Shown piece after piece: positions 1 to 7,086 of a DNA stretch of 21,763 nt. The stretch lies in the NCBI GenBank assembly GCA_002424045.1, contig DIPH01000047.1:17872-39634 (forward strand). Direction: 5' to 3'. Position numbers and translations under genes: made by a program. Numbering within the stretch: position 1 is the stretch's first letter; every line of letters begins with the position of its first letter. The notes under the pieces were generated by a model, which saw only the letters and a program-made list of their open reading frames with translations, did no database searches and was not told where the DNA came from. The DNA is from Firmicutes bacterium UBA5493. GTDB taxonomy: Bacteria; Bacillota; Limnochordia; Darwinibacteriales; Darwinibacteriaceae.

Positions 1-617
1 CGCTGTAGTTCCAAGGATACATCGGTATTTACCACATGAACTGTATCAGGCGCTTGGAGTTTGACAGGCGCGAAGTTTAAAATGCCCTGGATCCCGGCGT
101 GAATAAATTGATTTGCCACATCTTGGGCGTTTTGGGCTGGAACTGTAATAATTACAATTTTGAGCCCTTTCTCTTGGACCTGACTTGGGATATCTTCTAA
201 TCCATGAACAGGAATTCCTTCCACAGAACCCCCAATTTTCGCAACATCGCTGTCAAAAAGAACGGCGAGTTCGAGATTGAAACTCTCATCTTCCGCAAAG
301 CGTTTCAGATGATATCGAGTGAGCGCGACCCCGAGACTACCCACCCCCACTAAACCAACAGGTAGATTGCTATCAAGGTTGAGGATTTTCCTTAACTCAT
401 CCCGCAAAAAGCCAATCTCATAACCTACGCCTTGTTTGCCAAACTCACCAAACCAAGCTAAGTCTTTGCGCACTAAGGCCGGTCCCACTCCGGCTCGTAC
501 GCCGAGTTCCTGCGAAGAAATGGACTCCGTTTCGGATTCATTGGCTAAGTCATCCAATACCCGCAAATACAAAGGCAGACGCCTGATCACCGCATCAGAA
601 ATCTTGTTCCAACGCAT
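1..617 (-). CDS. rex: Redox-sensing transcriptional repressor Rex (3' end cut off by the window edge)
   Basis: Rex is a homodimeric DNA-binding repressor that senses the NADH/NAD+ ratio and controls fermentation and anaerobic respiration genes. The translation starts MRWNKISDAVIRRLPLYLR, the usual Rex N-terminal winged-helix start. It continues with a recognition segment containing GVGPALVRKDLAWFGEFGKQ and then GVGY, both hallmarks of the family. A Rossmann NAD(H)-binding domain follows, with the GLVGVGSLG glycine motif near residue 90, and then an IVIITVPA strand. About 205 codons are visible; the last few residues lie beyond position 1. The ATG at 617 is chosen because GGAAAGGAGG lies just upstream and the protein aligns with Rex from its first residue. 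It is 17 bp downstream of rlmH on the same strand, so it may be cotranscribed with it. I see no Rex operator in the window. Confidence 0.95.
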   Translation of the reverse strand, partial: MRWNKISDAVIRRLPLYLRVLDDLANESETESISSQELGVRAGVGPALVRKDLAWFGEFGKQGVGYEIGFLRDELRKILNLDSNLPVGLVGVGSLGVALTRYHLKRFAEDESFNLELAVLFDSDVAKIGGSVEGIPVHGLEDIPSQVQEKGLKIVIITVPAQNAQDVANQFIHAGIQGILNFAPVKLQAPDTVHVVNTDVSLELQ

Positions 618-634
618 CAATCTTCCTCCTTTCC

Positions 635-1114
635 TTATTTGTGATAACGCTCTCCAGCCACGATGGTGAAGGCACGATAGATCTGCTCTAGCAAAATGAG
701 ACGCATAAGCTGATGCGGAAAGGTAAACGCCGAAAAGGACAAAGCCACATCAGCACTATCAGTGACCCTCTCGTCCAATCCTAAGGAGCCTCCAATCACA
801 AAGACGAGCTGGCTTGTACCACTGATAGCCAGGCGCTGAAACTCCGCAGCCAACTCTTCAGAACTCCAGGATTCTCCAGCGCGATCCAAAGCGAAAACAA
901 AAGAGCGAGGCTTTATTGCAGCCAGAACACGCTCCCCTTCTCGCGCTAGAATTTGTTCTATTTCCTTTTCGCTAAGGGGCTCGTTGAAGCTGTCTTCTTT
1001 AACCTCTACGATTTGAAAGCGACCATAGCGGCCCATGCGCTTACTGTACTCCTTCAGCCCCAGGTCTACGAATTTATCTTTAATCTTCCCCACAGCCACA
1101 ACCTGAACATTCAC
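635..1114 (-). CDS. rlmH: 23S rRNA (pseudouridine1915-N3)-methyltransferase RlmH
   Basis: RlmH is a small SPOUT-class methyltransferase that methylates pseudouridine 1915 in helix 69 of 23S rRNA, acting on assembled 70S ribosomes. The 159-residue length is normal for the family. The sequence starts MNVQVVAVGKIKDKFVD. It carries the trefoil-knot SAM-binding motif FVIGGSLGL near residues 105-113 and the conserved C-terminal HQLMRLILLEQIYRAF segment ending in YHK, which completes the active site. It lies 17 bp downstream of a CxxH/CxxC small protein gene, and rex follows after another 17 bp. htrA, the CxxH/CxxC gene and rlmH are also neighbours in Bacillus. Nothing appears damaged. Confidence 0.96.
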   Translation of the reverse strand: MNVQVVAVGKIKDKFVDLGLKEYSKRMGRYGRFQIVEVKEDSFNEPLSEKEIEQILAREGERVLAAIKPRSFVFALDRAGESWSSEELAAEFQRLAISGTSQLVFVIGGSLGLDERVTDSADVALSFSAFTFPHQLMRLILLEQIYRAFTIVAGERYHK

Positions 1115-1131
1115 GGCACCAACCCCCTAGA

Positions 1132-1299
1132 TTACACAACCAAGTATACTGGAGGCTTCTTGCAGAAGGTGCAATGGGAGGGTACACTCCAATCGGTGAA
1201 CGACACGCTCTCTAATTCATAAAGATCAGGCGGCGTTTCGTAGATGTCTACGAATTCATCGATGGCTTCTTCAAGATGGTCTGCACAAACTACATACAT
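1132..1299 (-). CDS. CxxH/CxxC small protein (YyzF-like)
   Basis: This 55-residue protein starts MYVVCADHLEEAIDEFVD. The N-terminal CADH gives the CxxH motif and the C-terminal CTFCKKPPVYLVV gives the CxxC motif. These are the signatures of the CxxH/CxxC family (YyzF in Bacillus subtilis), which is typically encoded beside rlmH. The motif pair suggests a bound metal, probably zinc; no function is established that I know of. The open frame extends 18 codons upstream, but the ATG at 1299 is preferred because GGGAGG lies 5-10 bases before it and family members begin MYVVC. It is separated from htrA by a terminator, so it may have its own promoter, and it is probably cotranscribed with rlmH. Confidence 0.85.
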   Translation of the reverse strand: MYVVCADHLEEAIDEFVDIYETPPDLYELESVSFTDWSVPSHCTFCKKPPVYLVV

Positions 1300-1362
1300 G
1301 CTTTTCCTCCCTTGGAAAAATGTGCATTTACGGTTACATGTATCATACCACAAGTAAACACG

Positions 1363-1405
1363 AAAAAAAAGAAGAAGACCAGAGGGCTGGCACTTGCCTC
1401 TGGTC
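1363..1405 (-). terminator. Intrinsic terminator after htrA
   Basis: On the minus strand, GACCAGAGG (1405-1397) can pair with CCTCTGGTC (1385-1377) around an 11-base loop. The stem is followed by a T-rich tract, TTCTTC and then eight Ts. It sits 18 bp downstream of the htrA stop and separates that gene from the CxxH/CxxC - rlmH - rex group. Confidence 0.9.
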
Positions 1406-1422
1406 AGTACGGTTTGGGGACC

Positions 1423-2487
1423 TTACAACTGAACCTCGGTTTGATCTTTGGTGGATCCCCGATAAAACGTCAGACGGAGGCTGCCTCCGAACCCCGCCTT
1501 TTGAACAGCATCCTGGAGCTCTCGCATGCCTGCGATCTCCTGACCGTCAACCGCGGTCACAACATCGCCCTGTACCAAACCGGCCTGGGCTGCAGGGGTA
1601 CCAGGTAACACCCTGGTCAAGAAGGCACCGCGATCAACGGCTAACTCAAGGTTGGCTTGCTCACGAAGGCTCTTGGCCAAAGCAGGAGTTAGGGATCCGC
1701 CCAAAACGCCAAGGCGCAGTGGCCGGCCATGGGATATAATCTGATCGCCGATGTTTCTTGCAGTGGTCGATGGAATGGCAAATCCAATCCCCTCAGCCTG
1801 CTCGATAATGGCTGTGGTTACGCCGATCACTTCTCCGCTTTGATTAATGAGGGGCCCTCCGGAGTTACCTGGATTAATGGCAGCGTCTGTTTGTATCATA
1901 CCTTCTAAATAGCGATTATCCCTAGGGTCCACTAACAGATCGCGATCCACCGCACTGACAACTCCGGTGGTGACCGTATTAGCCTGTCCTAATGGATTGC
2001 CGATGGCTATGGCCACCTGACCTACTCGCAGTTCATTGGAATCAGCAAAACTCGCCACAGGAAGCCCGTCTACCTCTACTTTCACCACAGCGAGGTCAGT
2101 GAGGGAATCTCCCCCGACTACCGTTCCGGGAAAACGCCTCCCATCGGCTAGTTCGACTACGATATCTTCAGCCTCTGCCACAACATGATGATTGGTCAAG
2201 ATATATCCATCGGCACGGTAAATGACGCCCGATCCTATGCCCCTCTGTTCTTGCAACTGTTGAAAGAAGAACTGATCCACAATGATCTCACGGGTGGTGT
2301 CGATTCGAACCGTCGCCGGGCCTGCCTTGGCAACCGCCTGGACAACCGGTTCTTCCCAATTTCCCTGTGGTTCCTGGGATTCAACAGGAGTTTCGCTAAG
2401 GGGCGCTTCTGCCGGACTCAATATGGACCAAACCATGAACAGAGCCAAGAGTAGAATCGTAATCCCTAGACTGGCACGCCATTTCAT
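1423..2487 (-). CDS. htrA: HtrA/DegP-type membrane-anchored serine protease
   Basis: This is an extracytoplasmic quality-control protease of the trypsin-like S1C family that degrades misfolded secreted proteins. The 354-residue protein has one N-terminal hydrophobic segment (about residues 8-24) that anchors it in the membrane. A low-complexity Pro/Glu-rich linker follows, then the protease domain. The catalytic triad is readable as H101 (TNHHVV), D131 (DSLTDLAVVK) and S209 (NPGNSGGPL). A single PDZ domain (about residues 255-345, with GAFLTRVLPGTPA) completes the protein, which is the layout of Bacillus HtrA/YyxA. The ATG at 2487 is preceded by AAAGGAGG. In Bacillus a paralogue also lies beside the CxxH/CxxC and rlmH genes, so the order is conserved. 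Downstream is an intrinsic terminator. The upstream promoter is not clear to me. Confidence 0.95.
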   Translation of the reverse strand: MKWRASLGITILLLALFMVWSILSPAEAPLSETPVESQEPQGNWEEPVVQAVAKAGPATVRIDTTREIIVDQFFFQQLQEQRGIGSGVIYRADGYILTNHHVVAEAEDIVVELADGRRFPGTVVGGDSLTDLAVVKVEVDGLPVASFADSNELRVGQVAIAIGNPLGQANTVTTGVVSAVDRDLLVDPRDNRYLEGMIQTDAAINPGNSGGPLINQSGEVIGVTTAIIEQAEGIGFAIPSTTARNIGDQIISHGRPLRLGVLGGSLTPALAKSLREQANLELAVDRGAFLTRVLPGTPAAQAGLVQGDVVTAVDGQEIAGMRELQDAVQKAGFGGSLRLTFYRGSTKDQTEVQL

Positions 2488-2542
2488 CGTCTTTCCTCCT
2501 TTAGCTATACTTTGCTGTTAGTATAACCGGGAAGAAAGCGAT

Positions 2543-3310
2543 TTATGGCACGATCACAGGGCGCCCCGTCAACGGATGATGGAGTTTTGGAACGGAGACG
2601 TGAAAAACCTCTTCGATGAGCTCGGACGTGAATACGTCTTCTGGGACTCCTTTTTTAACCATGGCCCCCTGGTCTAAGACAAAGACATAATCACAAAAAC
2701 CAGCCACCAGATTTAAGTCGTGCAGTACAGCGATACAGGTTACACCTTCTTCGCTCCTTGCCTTAAGCAGACGGCAGGTATTAACCTGATGCTCCAGGTC
2801 CAAATGAGTTGTAGGCTCATCCAATAATAAAACCTGCGTACGCTGGGCAAATGCCCGGGCTAAAGTAACTCTCTGCCGCTCGCCCCCGCTCAGGTCACTC
2901 ACTAGACGGTTAGCCAAATGCCCGATCTCTGTGACCTCCATGGCTTCCTTAACAATCTCCAAATCGGCTTCATTAGGCTGACCTAAGCGAGTGTAAAAAG
3001 GAGTGCGTCCTAACAACACCATTTCTTTCACCGTAAAAGGAAAGTAGTGGGAGTGCTGGGGAATCATCGCGATTTCCCTGGCCAAATCCCTGAGGTTATA
3101 TGAATCTAGGGGACGGTCATCCAGGAAAATTGCACCTTCCTGCGGCTTAAGATAACTATCCATCAATTTTAAAAGGGTTGACTTTCCGGCGCCATTAGGG
3201 CCCACCACACCATAAAACAAAGATGGCTTCAGCTGCAGACTCAGGCTTTTTATAACAGGTGTCTTCCCATAGGAGTAGGTGACGTTGACTAAACGGATTT
3301 TATCAACCAT
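2543..3310 (-). CDS. btuD: Cobalamin ABC transporter, ATP-binding protein (BtuD-type)
   Basis: This is the cytoplasmic ATPase of a FecCD/BtuCD-type importer. The 255-residue protein has the full set of ABC motifs: Walker A GPNGAGKST (37-45), Q-loop near IPQHS (83-87), signature LSGGERQR (140-147), Walker B LLLDEP (161-166) and H-loop VLHDLN with H197. The family includes iron-siderophore, haem and vitamin B12 importers, which motifs alone cannot separate. The cobalamin riboswitch in front of the operon assigns it to B12 or a related corrinoid. Its ATG overlaps the end of the permease gene by 8 bp, which implies translational coupling. It is the last gene of the operon. I do not see a convincing terminator before htrA, so read-through into htrA is possible. 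Confidence 0.92.
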   Translation of the reverse strand: MVDKIRLVNVTYSYGKTPVIKSLSLQLKPSLFYGVVGPNGAGKSTLLKLMDSYLKPQEGAIFLDDRPLDSYNLRDLAREIAMIPQHSHYFPFTVKEMVLLGRTPFYTRLGQPNEADLEIVKEAMEVTEIGHLANRLVSDLSGGERQRVTLARAFAQRTQVLLLDEPTTHLDLEHQVNTCRLLKARSEEGVTCIAVLHDLNLVAGFCDYVFVLDQGAMVKKGVPEDVFTSELIEEVFHVSVPKLHHPLTGRPVIVP

Positions 3311-4334
3311 GGTAACCTGAACCTCGCTTCATAAGATAGATAAAAAAGGGCCCGCCAACCAAGGCCGTAATAATGCCCACAGGTAGCTCTGTAGGCGAAA
3401 GAACCGTACGCGCTATCGTGTCTGCTACCAGCAAGAAGATGGCACCCACCCAAAAAGAGTGCAAAATAAGGCGCCTGTGTTCAGCCCCGAAAAGGAGGCG
3501 TAGGGCGTGGGGCACCATTAGACCCACAAATCCAATCACTCCTGAAACAGATACACACGCAGCCGCCATAAGGGATCCAATGATTAACACCCAGCGCTGC
3601 AAATGTTGAACATCAATACCCAGACTATGGGCAGCTTCCTCGCCAAGTAAGTAGACGTTCAAATCCTTAGCGAGCCACAAGGCGAGGACCACCCCTGCCA
3701 AGACATAGGGCGTAGCTACCGCAAGATGCTGCCAGCCTCGGCCAGAGAGGCTTCCCATAAGCCAGAGGTAGACATCTGCCAGGTTCTGAATGCGCAGCAC
3801 CATCAAGAACGAAACAACCGCCGTCAAGACAGCCCCTACTGCCACCCCCGCCAAAATCAAGCTTGTAGGTTCTAATCGTCCACGATACTTCCCCAAGCGA
3901 GACACGATCAGAGTAGCTACCATGGCACCTGCAAAAGCAAAAACCGGTAACGCTCCAAAACCAACGAGTCCCCCGGGAATAAAAAACAAGAGTCCAACGG
4001 TGGCTCCAAGGGAAGCCCCGGAAGAAACCCCGATGATGTAAGGATCCGCCAGTGGATTACGAAGACTCCCCTGAAAGAGGACTCCTGAGACGCTGAGGCC
4101 TCCCCCCACCACTAAAGCCAAGAGCACCCGAGGTAGCCTAACCTGAAGCACAATGACCTCACGGGCCAAAGGCCAGTCCGCGTTCACGAGCCCCTTGAGT
4201 CCGGGTATGTTTGACACCAACATTCCCAGGATATCTCCCAAAGGAATCTGCACTGATCCCAAGGCTGTAGCCACCACGACTACAGCCACTATGCTTATTA
4301 CTATACCGCCTATACGGTGAAGTTTCACAGTCAC
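3303..4334 (-). CDS. btuC: Cobalamin ABC transporter, permease (BtuC/FecCD family)
   Basis: This is the inner-membrane channel subunit of the B12 importer, working as a homodimer with two ATPases. The 343-residue protein is strongly hydrophobic with about ten predicted membrane spans. It has family landmarks: VRLPRVLLALVVGGGLSVSG near the first third, GSLRNPLADPYIIGVSSGAS, LGVAVGAVLTA-like repeats, GEEAAHSLGI (the segment that contacts the ATPase) and a C-terminal GLMVPHALRLLFG. The start is a GTG at 4334 whose first bases overlap the btuF stop codon (GTGA overlap), so it is probably translated by coupling. Length and motifs are complete. Substrate assignment rests on the riboswitch rather than on the protein. 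Confidence 0.93.
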   Translation of the reverse strand: MTVKLHRIGGIVISIVAVVVVATALGSVQIPLGDILGMLVSNIPGLKGLVNADWPLAREVIVLQVRLPRVLLALVVGGGLSVSGVLFQGSLRNPLADPYIIGVSSGASLGATVGLLFFIPGGLVGFGALPVFAFAGAMVATLIVSRLGKYRGRLEPTSLILAGVAVGAVLTAVVSFLMVLRIQNLADVYLWLMGSLSGRGWQHLAVATPYVLAGVVLALWLAKDLNVYLLGEEAAHSLGIDVQHLQRWVLIIGSLMAAACVSVSGVIGFVGLMVPHALRLLFGAEHRRLILHSFWVGAIFLLVADTIARTVLSPTELPVGIITALVGGPFFIYLMKRGSGYHG

Positions 4335-5149
4335 TGGCCAATCGCATCCAAGATCTCGATTAGCTCAGCCAGGGCGTCCAAGAGGCGCGGAGTGGTCCGG
4401 GAATAAAGATCAGGGTTCACCTCATAAACGTCGCCATTCTTCATAGCCGTCGTCACCTGCCAGGCTGGTCGGCCTAGGGCTTCTTCGAGGTTGAAACTGG
4501 TCAAAATTACCACTTCAGGATCCCGCTCGATCACCAATTCCTCACTAAATACAGGCCAGGGCGTCGGAGCGTCTCCTGCGATGTTCTCACCGCCAGCAAG
4601 GACAATGAGCTCATCCATGAAACTACCTGGTCCAGCAGTCATCAACGGCTCGTTCCACACTTCCATGAACACTCGAATTTTCTCCGAGCGCCGAACATTC
4701 CCCGTGAGCTCAGCTAGGCGAAGTTCCATAGAAGAAGCCAGTTCCTCACCCTTTTCTTTCGCTCCTACCGCTTCCCCCAAGTCAATGAGGGATTCCTGTA
4801 CTTCAGATACCGTTCGGGGACCGACTACAAAGGTGGAAATTCCCAGTTCCTCAAGTCTTTCCAGATGACTGTGGACCAAAGTAGAGTCTCCCACCACAAG
4901 GTCAGGTTCCAAGCTCAGAAGCAGTTCTACATTAAGATTCATGGCATCGCCAATGATGGTTCTTGATCGTGCTTCCTCTGGGTAGTCGCACCAGCTCGTT
5001 ACCCCCACGATTCGTTCGCCTACACCAAGGGCAAAGAGGTTTTCGGTAATGCTAGGTGCTAAAGAGACAATTCTCTGCGGCGTAGCCTGAACGATACCTG
5101 CATTTAGGACCAATACTAGTATGCAAAGCCAAATCCACTGTTTCTTCAT
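4331..5149 (-). CDS. btuF: Cobalamin-binding protein of the ABC importer (BtuF-type)
   Basis: This is the extracytoplasmic substrate-binding protein, class III, delivering corrinoid to the permease. It has 272 residues from the ATG at 5149. A basic start (MKKQ) and a hydrophobic core (about 5-20) are followed by the mature domain, beginning near TPQRIVSLAPSITENLFALG, typical of the family. LGVGERIVGVTSWCDYP and DLVVGDSTLVHSHLERLEELGI are further family segments. A TTG five codons upstream (5164) also opens the frame, but GGGAGAG placed 6-8 bases before the ATG supports the shorter start. Unusually for a Gram-positive binding protein there is no lipobox cysteine after the hydrophobic core; the only nearby cysteine (C9) lies inside it. 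The protein may therefore be secreted or anchored by an uncleaved signal. It is the first gene under the riboswitch. Confidence 0.9.
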   Translation of the reverse strand: MKKQWIWLCILVLVLNAGIVQATPQRIVSLAPSITENLFALGVGERIVGVTSWCDYPEEARSRTIIGDAMNLNVELLLSLEPDLVVGDSTLVHSHLERLEELGISTFVVGPRTVSEVQESLIDLGEAVGAKEKGEELASSMELRLAELTGNVRRSEKIRVFMEVWNEPLMTAGPGSFMDELIVLAGGENIAGDAPTPWPVFSEELVIERDPEVVILTSFNLEEALGRPAWQVTTAMKNGDVYEVNPDLYSRTTPRLLDALAELIEILDAIGQ

Positions 5150-5162
5150 GAAGATCTCTCCC

Positions 5163-5205
5163 AAAAAAATAATACCCTAGGACACTGTAGCCTCTGTCGC
5201 TAGGG
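5163..5205 (-). terminator. Riboswitch expression-platform terminator
   Basis: On the minus strand, CCCTAG plus GACA (5205-5195, with one bulged base) pairs with TGTC plus CTAGGG (5184-5175) around a ten-base loop. TATTATTTTTTT (5174-5163) follows directly. It lies between the cobalamin aptamer and btuF, and its T-tract abuts the btuF ribosome binding site. It is the probable off-state terminator of the riboswitch. Confidence 0.85.
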
Positions 5206-5261
5206 GAAAAACAAAGTTAAAAACACCTCCCGTTCCGCGCAAGATGGTTCTAAATTTCCGT

Positions 5262-5425
5262 TCTAGGCAGGTCTCCTGGCTCCCAATTCAACGCAAGCTC
5301 ATTCCTTCCCCACAAAGGTGAGTGGATTTTATGAGTTGCTCCTTGGATACAGTGGCGGGACCGCGTGGTTTCTCAGTATGGACGTTTCACATAGTGAAAC
5401 TCCGAGATGAATGTTTACATTCACC
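5262..5425 (-). promoter_or_regulatory. Cobalamin riboswitch (adenosylcobalamin-family aptamer)
   Basis: Reading the minus strand, the conserved core element GCGGTCCCGCCACTG lies at about 5367-5353. GGGGAAGGAATGAG follows near 5317-5304. The B12 box GCCAGGAGACCTGCC lies near 5281-5266. Order and spacing match the cobalamin riboswitch class. Two perfect hairpins on its 5' side, GTTTCAC/GTGAAAC (5384-5400) and TGAATG/CATTCA (5408-5423), may be peripheral stems. A terminator follows before btuF, so bound cobalamin should reduce expression of the importer. The 5' boundary is approximate. Confidence 0.93.
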
Positions 5426-5463
5426 AGAATGTTTTGCATTCATCACATGAGCCCAACTTCCCT

Positions 5464-5502
5464 ATTATACAGTTTGCCAAAACCCTGTTTCGGCAAACTG
5501 TA
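5464..5502 (-). promoter_or_regulatory. Probable promoter -10 and overlapping 11-bp inverted repeat upstream of the riboswitch
   Basis: On the minus strand a TATAAT (5469-5464) lies about 40 bases upstream of the riboswitch region, suitably placed to start its transcript. A perfect inverted repeat, TACAGTTTGCC (5468-5478) with GGCAAACTGTA (5492-5502), spans 35 bp with a 13-base centre. Its lower arm touches the -10. I see no good -35 at 17 bp, so an activator or repressor site is possible. The role is inferred. The rest of 5503-5606 shows nothing I can assign, other than presumably the promoter of the plus-strand gene at 5607. Confidence 0.5.
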
Positions 5503-5606
5503 CCTAAATCGTCTATGCAATTATTTATATACATACTACTCTAGCCCAGCAATATCCTCCTTACTTTGTGGCAATACTAGAAAAAGAAATGGAAAGGGGA
5601 GTTTTC

Positions 5607-6227
5607 TTGAGTTATCGTGACCATCTTGAAGCTCAGAAGAAGTACATTCGCACAAAGAAAGAAGCACGGGAGGCTAAAAAAGAGCGGGAACAAAATCCAC
5701 GTCCTCCGAAGCTTGATCCACCCCCATCCCCCATTAGTCCATGGTTTGTAGCGCTCATGGCGTTCCTTTTGGTGATGCCCATGTTTACCCTTCTCTTCAT
5801 CTTGCCCCGCACTCTGTTGCCGGCCCAGTCAACCTATGATGGTTTGGTCATCTGGATTCAGGGTACGGAAAGCGAATACCTTGATATGAGAAATTGGCTA
5901 GAACCTGAGATTCTAGCCAATGGTTTACAGTGGACTATAGCCCACACTACAGATAGATACGATCTTGTGGATATGCTGCGCGCCGGCGATGGAGACCTCC
6001 TCATTATCGAGGAGAGTTTTGCCCAGGAGCTGTATCGCGGTCAAGCCCTCGCACCACTCATGGATAAACTCGAAGGCACCACCTGGGAAAACTGTTTTGT
6101 CCCCTTTTGGGAATCACGGCCGTTTCACAAAACCTATGGCTGGGCGGTTCCCGTTACCGGAAACATTGACGATGCCCGCCATCTTTTTACCGTTATGCGC
6201 CAGTTTGCGCTACCCTTTAGCCCCTAG
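5607..6227 (+). CDS. Hypothetical membrane-anchored protein
   Basis: I do not recognise this 206-residue protein. It has a charged cytoplasmic N-terminus rich in Lys, Arg and Glu (residues 1-38, possibly helical), then a Pro-rich stretch (KLDPPPSPISP). One hydrophobic segment follows (about 46-70, WFVALMAFLLVMPMFTLLF), and then an extracytoplasmic domain of about 135 residues. That domain includes YDGLVIWIQGTESEYLD and ends GWAVPVTGNIDDARHLF. The strand pattern vaguely recalls solute-binding proteins, but the domain is too short for a full one. A TTG start at 5607 is chosen because AAGGGGAG lies 5-6 bases upstream; in-frame ATG 5589 and GTG 5568 have no good ribosome binding site. Its last 11 bp overlap the end of convergent folD. 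It is the only plus-strand gene in the first 14 kb. Confidence 0.75.
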   Translation: MSYRDHLEAQKKYIRTKKEAREAKKEREQNPRPPKLDPPPSPISPWFVALMAFLLVMPMFTLLFILPRTLLPAQSTYDGLVIWIQGTESEYLDMRNWLEPEILANGLQWTIAHTTDRYDLVDMLRAGDGDLLIIEESFAQELYRGQALAPLMDKLEGTTWENCFVPFWESRPFHKTYGWAVPVTGNIDDARHLFTVMRQFALPFSP

Positions 6228-7062
6228 CGGCCGATTCAACGGTGGCTCTAAGTAGCATCGCAATGGTCATGGGGCCAACGCCTCCTGGAACTGGGGTTAT
6301 GGCCCCCGCCACCTCTTTGACGTTTTCAAAATCTACATCGCCTACGAGCTTTCCGTCTACACGGTTAATACCCACGTCAATGACAACGGCTCCAGGCTTG
6401 ACCCAGTCCTTCTTGATCATCTCAGGGCGCCCCACTGCTGCGATGAGAATGTCAGCCCGGCGGCATTCTTCCGCCACATCCTTCGTACGTGAGTGGCAGA
6501 CGGTGACAGTGGCATGCTCGCGTAAAAACAGAACAGCTGCTGGCTTACCTACAATATTACTCCGGCCTACGATGACCACGTTCTGGCCTTTAATGGGGAC
6601 TTCTGTACGCTTCACTAACTCCAAAACACCCGCAGGAGTACAGGCAACGAAGGCATCGTCATCGCCGATCAAGAGTTTACCCGCGTTAATGGGGTGAAAA
6701 CCATCTACGTCCTTTTTAGGTGAAATGGCATTGATCACTTCGTCTTCATCTAAATGCGATGGCAGAGGCAGTTGCACTAGGATTCCGTGTACTGCTGTAT
6801 CATTGTTGAGCCGTTCGATAAGACCAAGGAGCTCCTCCCGGGTTGTTTCTGCGGGCAAGCGATGAACTGTAGAATTAATCCCAACCTCTTTGCAAGCCCT
6901 CTCCTTATTACGTACATAGACTGTGGAGGCAGGATCATCACCCACTAAGATTACCTCTAAACCGGGGGTCTTTCCTTGAGCCGTTAACTCAGCCACCTGT
7001 TTGGCTAAGTCCCCGCGGATTTCCGCTGCAATTCCTTTTCCATCAATAATACGTGCTGTCAT
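6217..7062 (-). CDS. folD: Bifunctional methylene-tetrahydrofolate dehydrogenase / cyclohydrolase FolD
   Basis: FolD interconverts 5,10-methylene-, 5,10-methenyl- and 10-formyl-tetrahydrofolate in the cytoplasm using NADP(H). It supplies one-carbon units for purines and formyl-methionine, and in acetogens serves the methyl branch of carbon fixation. The 281-residue length is normal. Landmarks are YVRNKERACKEVGI with the catalytic YxxxK (about 49-53), VQLPLPSHL, KDVDGFHPIN, the nucleotide-binding GRSNIVGKP (about 165-173) and C-terminal PVPGGVGPMT. The ATG at 7062 has AAGGAGG at good spacing. It overlaps the plus-strand gene's 3' end by 11 bp, so the two transcripts converge with no terminator between them. 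It is 24 bp downstream of the sugar isomerase gene on the same strand. Confidence 0.97.
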   Translation of the reverse strand: MTARIIDGKGIAAEIRGDLAKQVAELTAQGKTPGLEVILVGDDPASTVYVRNKERACKEVGINSTVHRLPAETTREELLGLIERLNNDTAVHGILVQLPLPSHLDEDEVINAISPKKDVDGFHPINAGKLLIGDDDAFVACTPAGVLELVKRTEVPIKGQNVVIVGRSNIVGKPAAVLFLREHATVTVCHSRTKDVAEECRRADILIAAVGRPEMIKKDWVKPGAVVIDVGINRVDGKLVGDVDFENVKEVAGAITPVPGGVGPMTIAMLLRATVESAARG

Positions 7063-7086
7063 ATTATTCCTCCTTGCTGTTGTTTA

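Noticed and set aside
1369..1380. A-rich run as a phase-variable tract
   Set aside because: It is the T-tract of the htrA terminator read from the other strand and lies outside any gene.
4491..4868. Plus-strand open frame of 125 codons inside btuF, and similar frames inside htrA, folD, metG, copA and the MmeI-like gene
   Set aside because: These are shadows of well-supported genes; the translations look random.
5384..5441. Short CRISPR-like repeat array (GAATG...CATTC hairpins)
   Set aside because: The repeats are imperfect hairpins without regular spacers or cas genes; no CRISPR array is present in the window.
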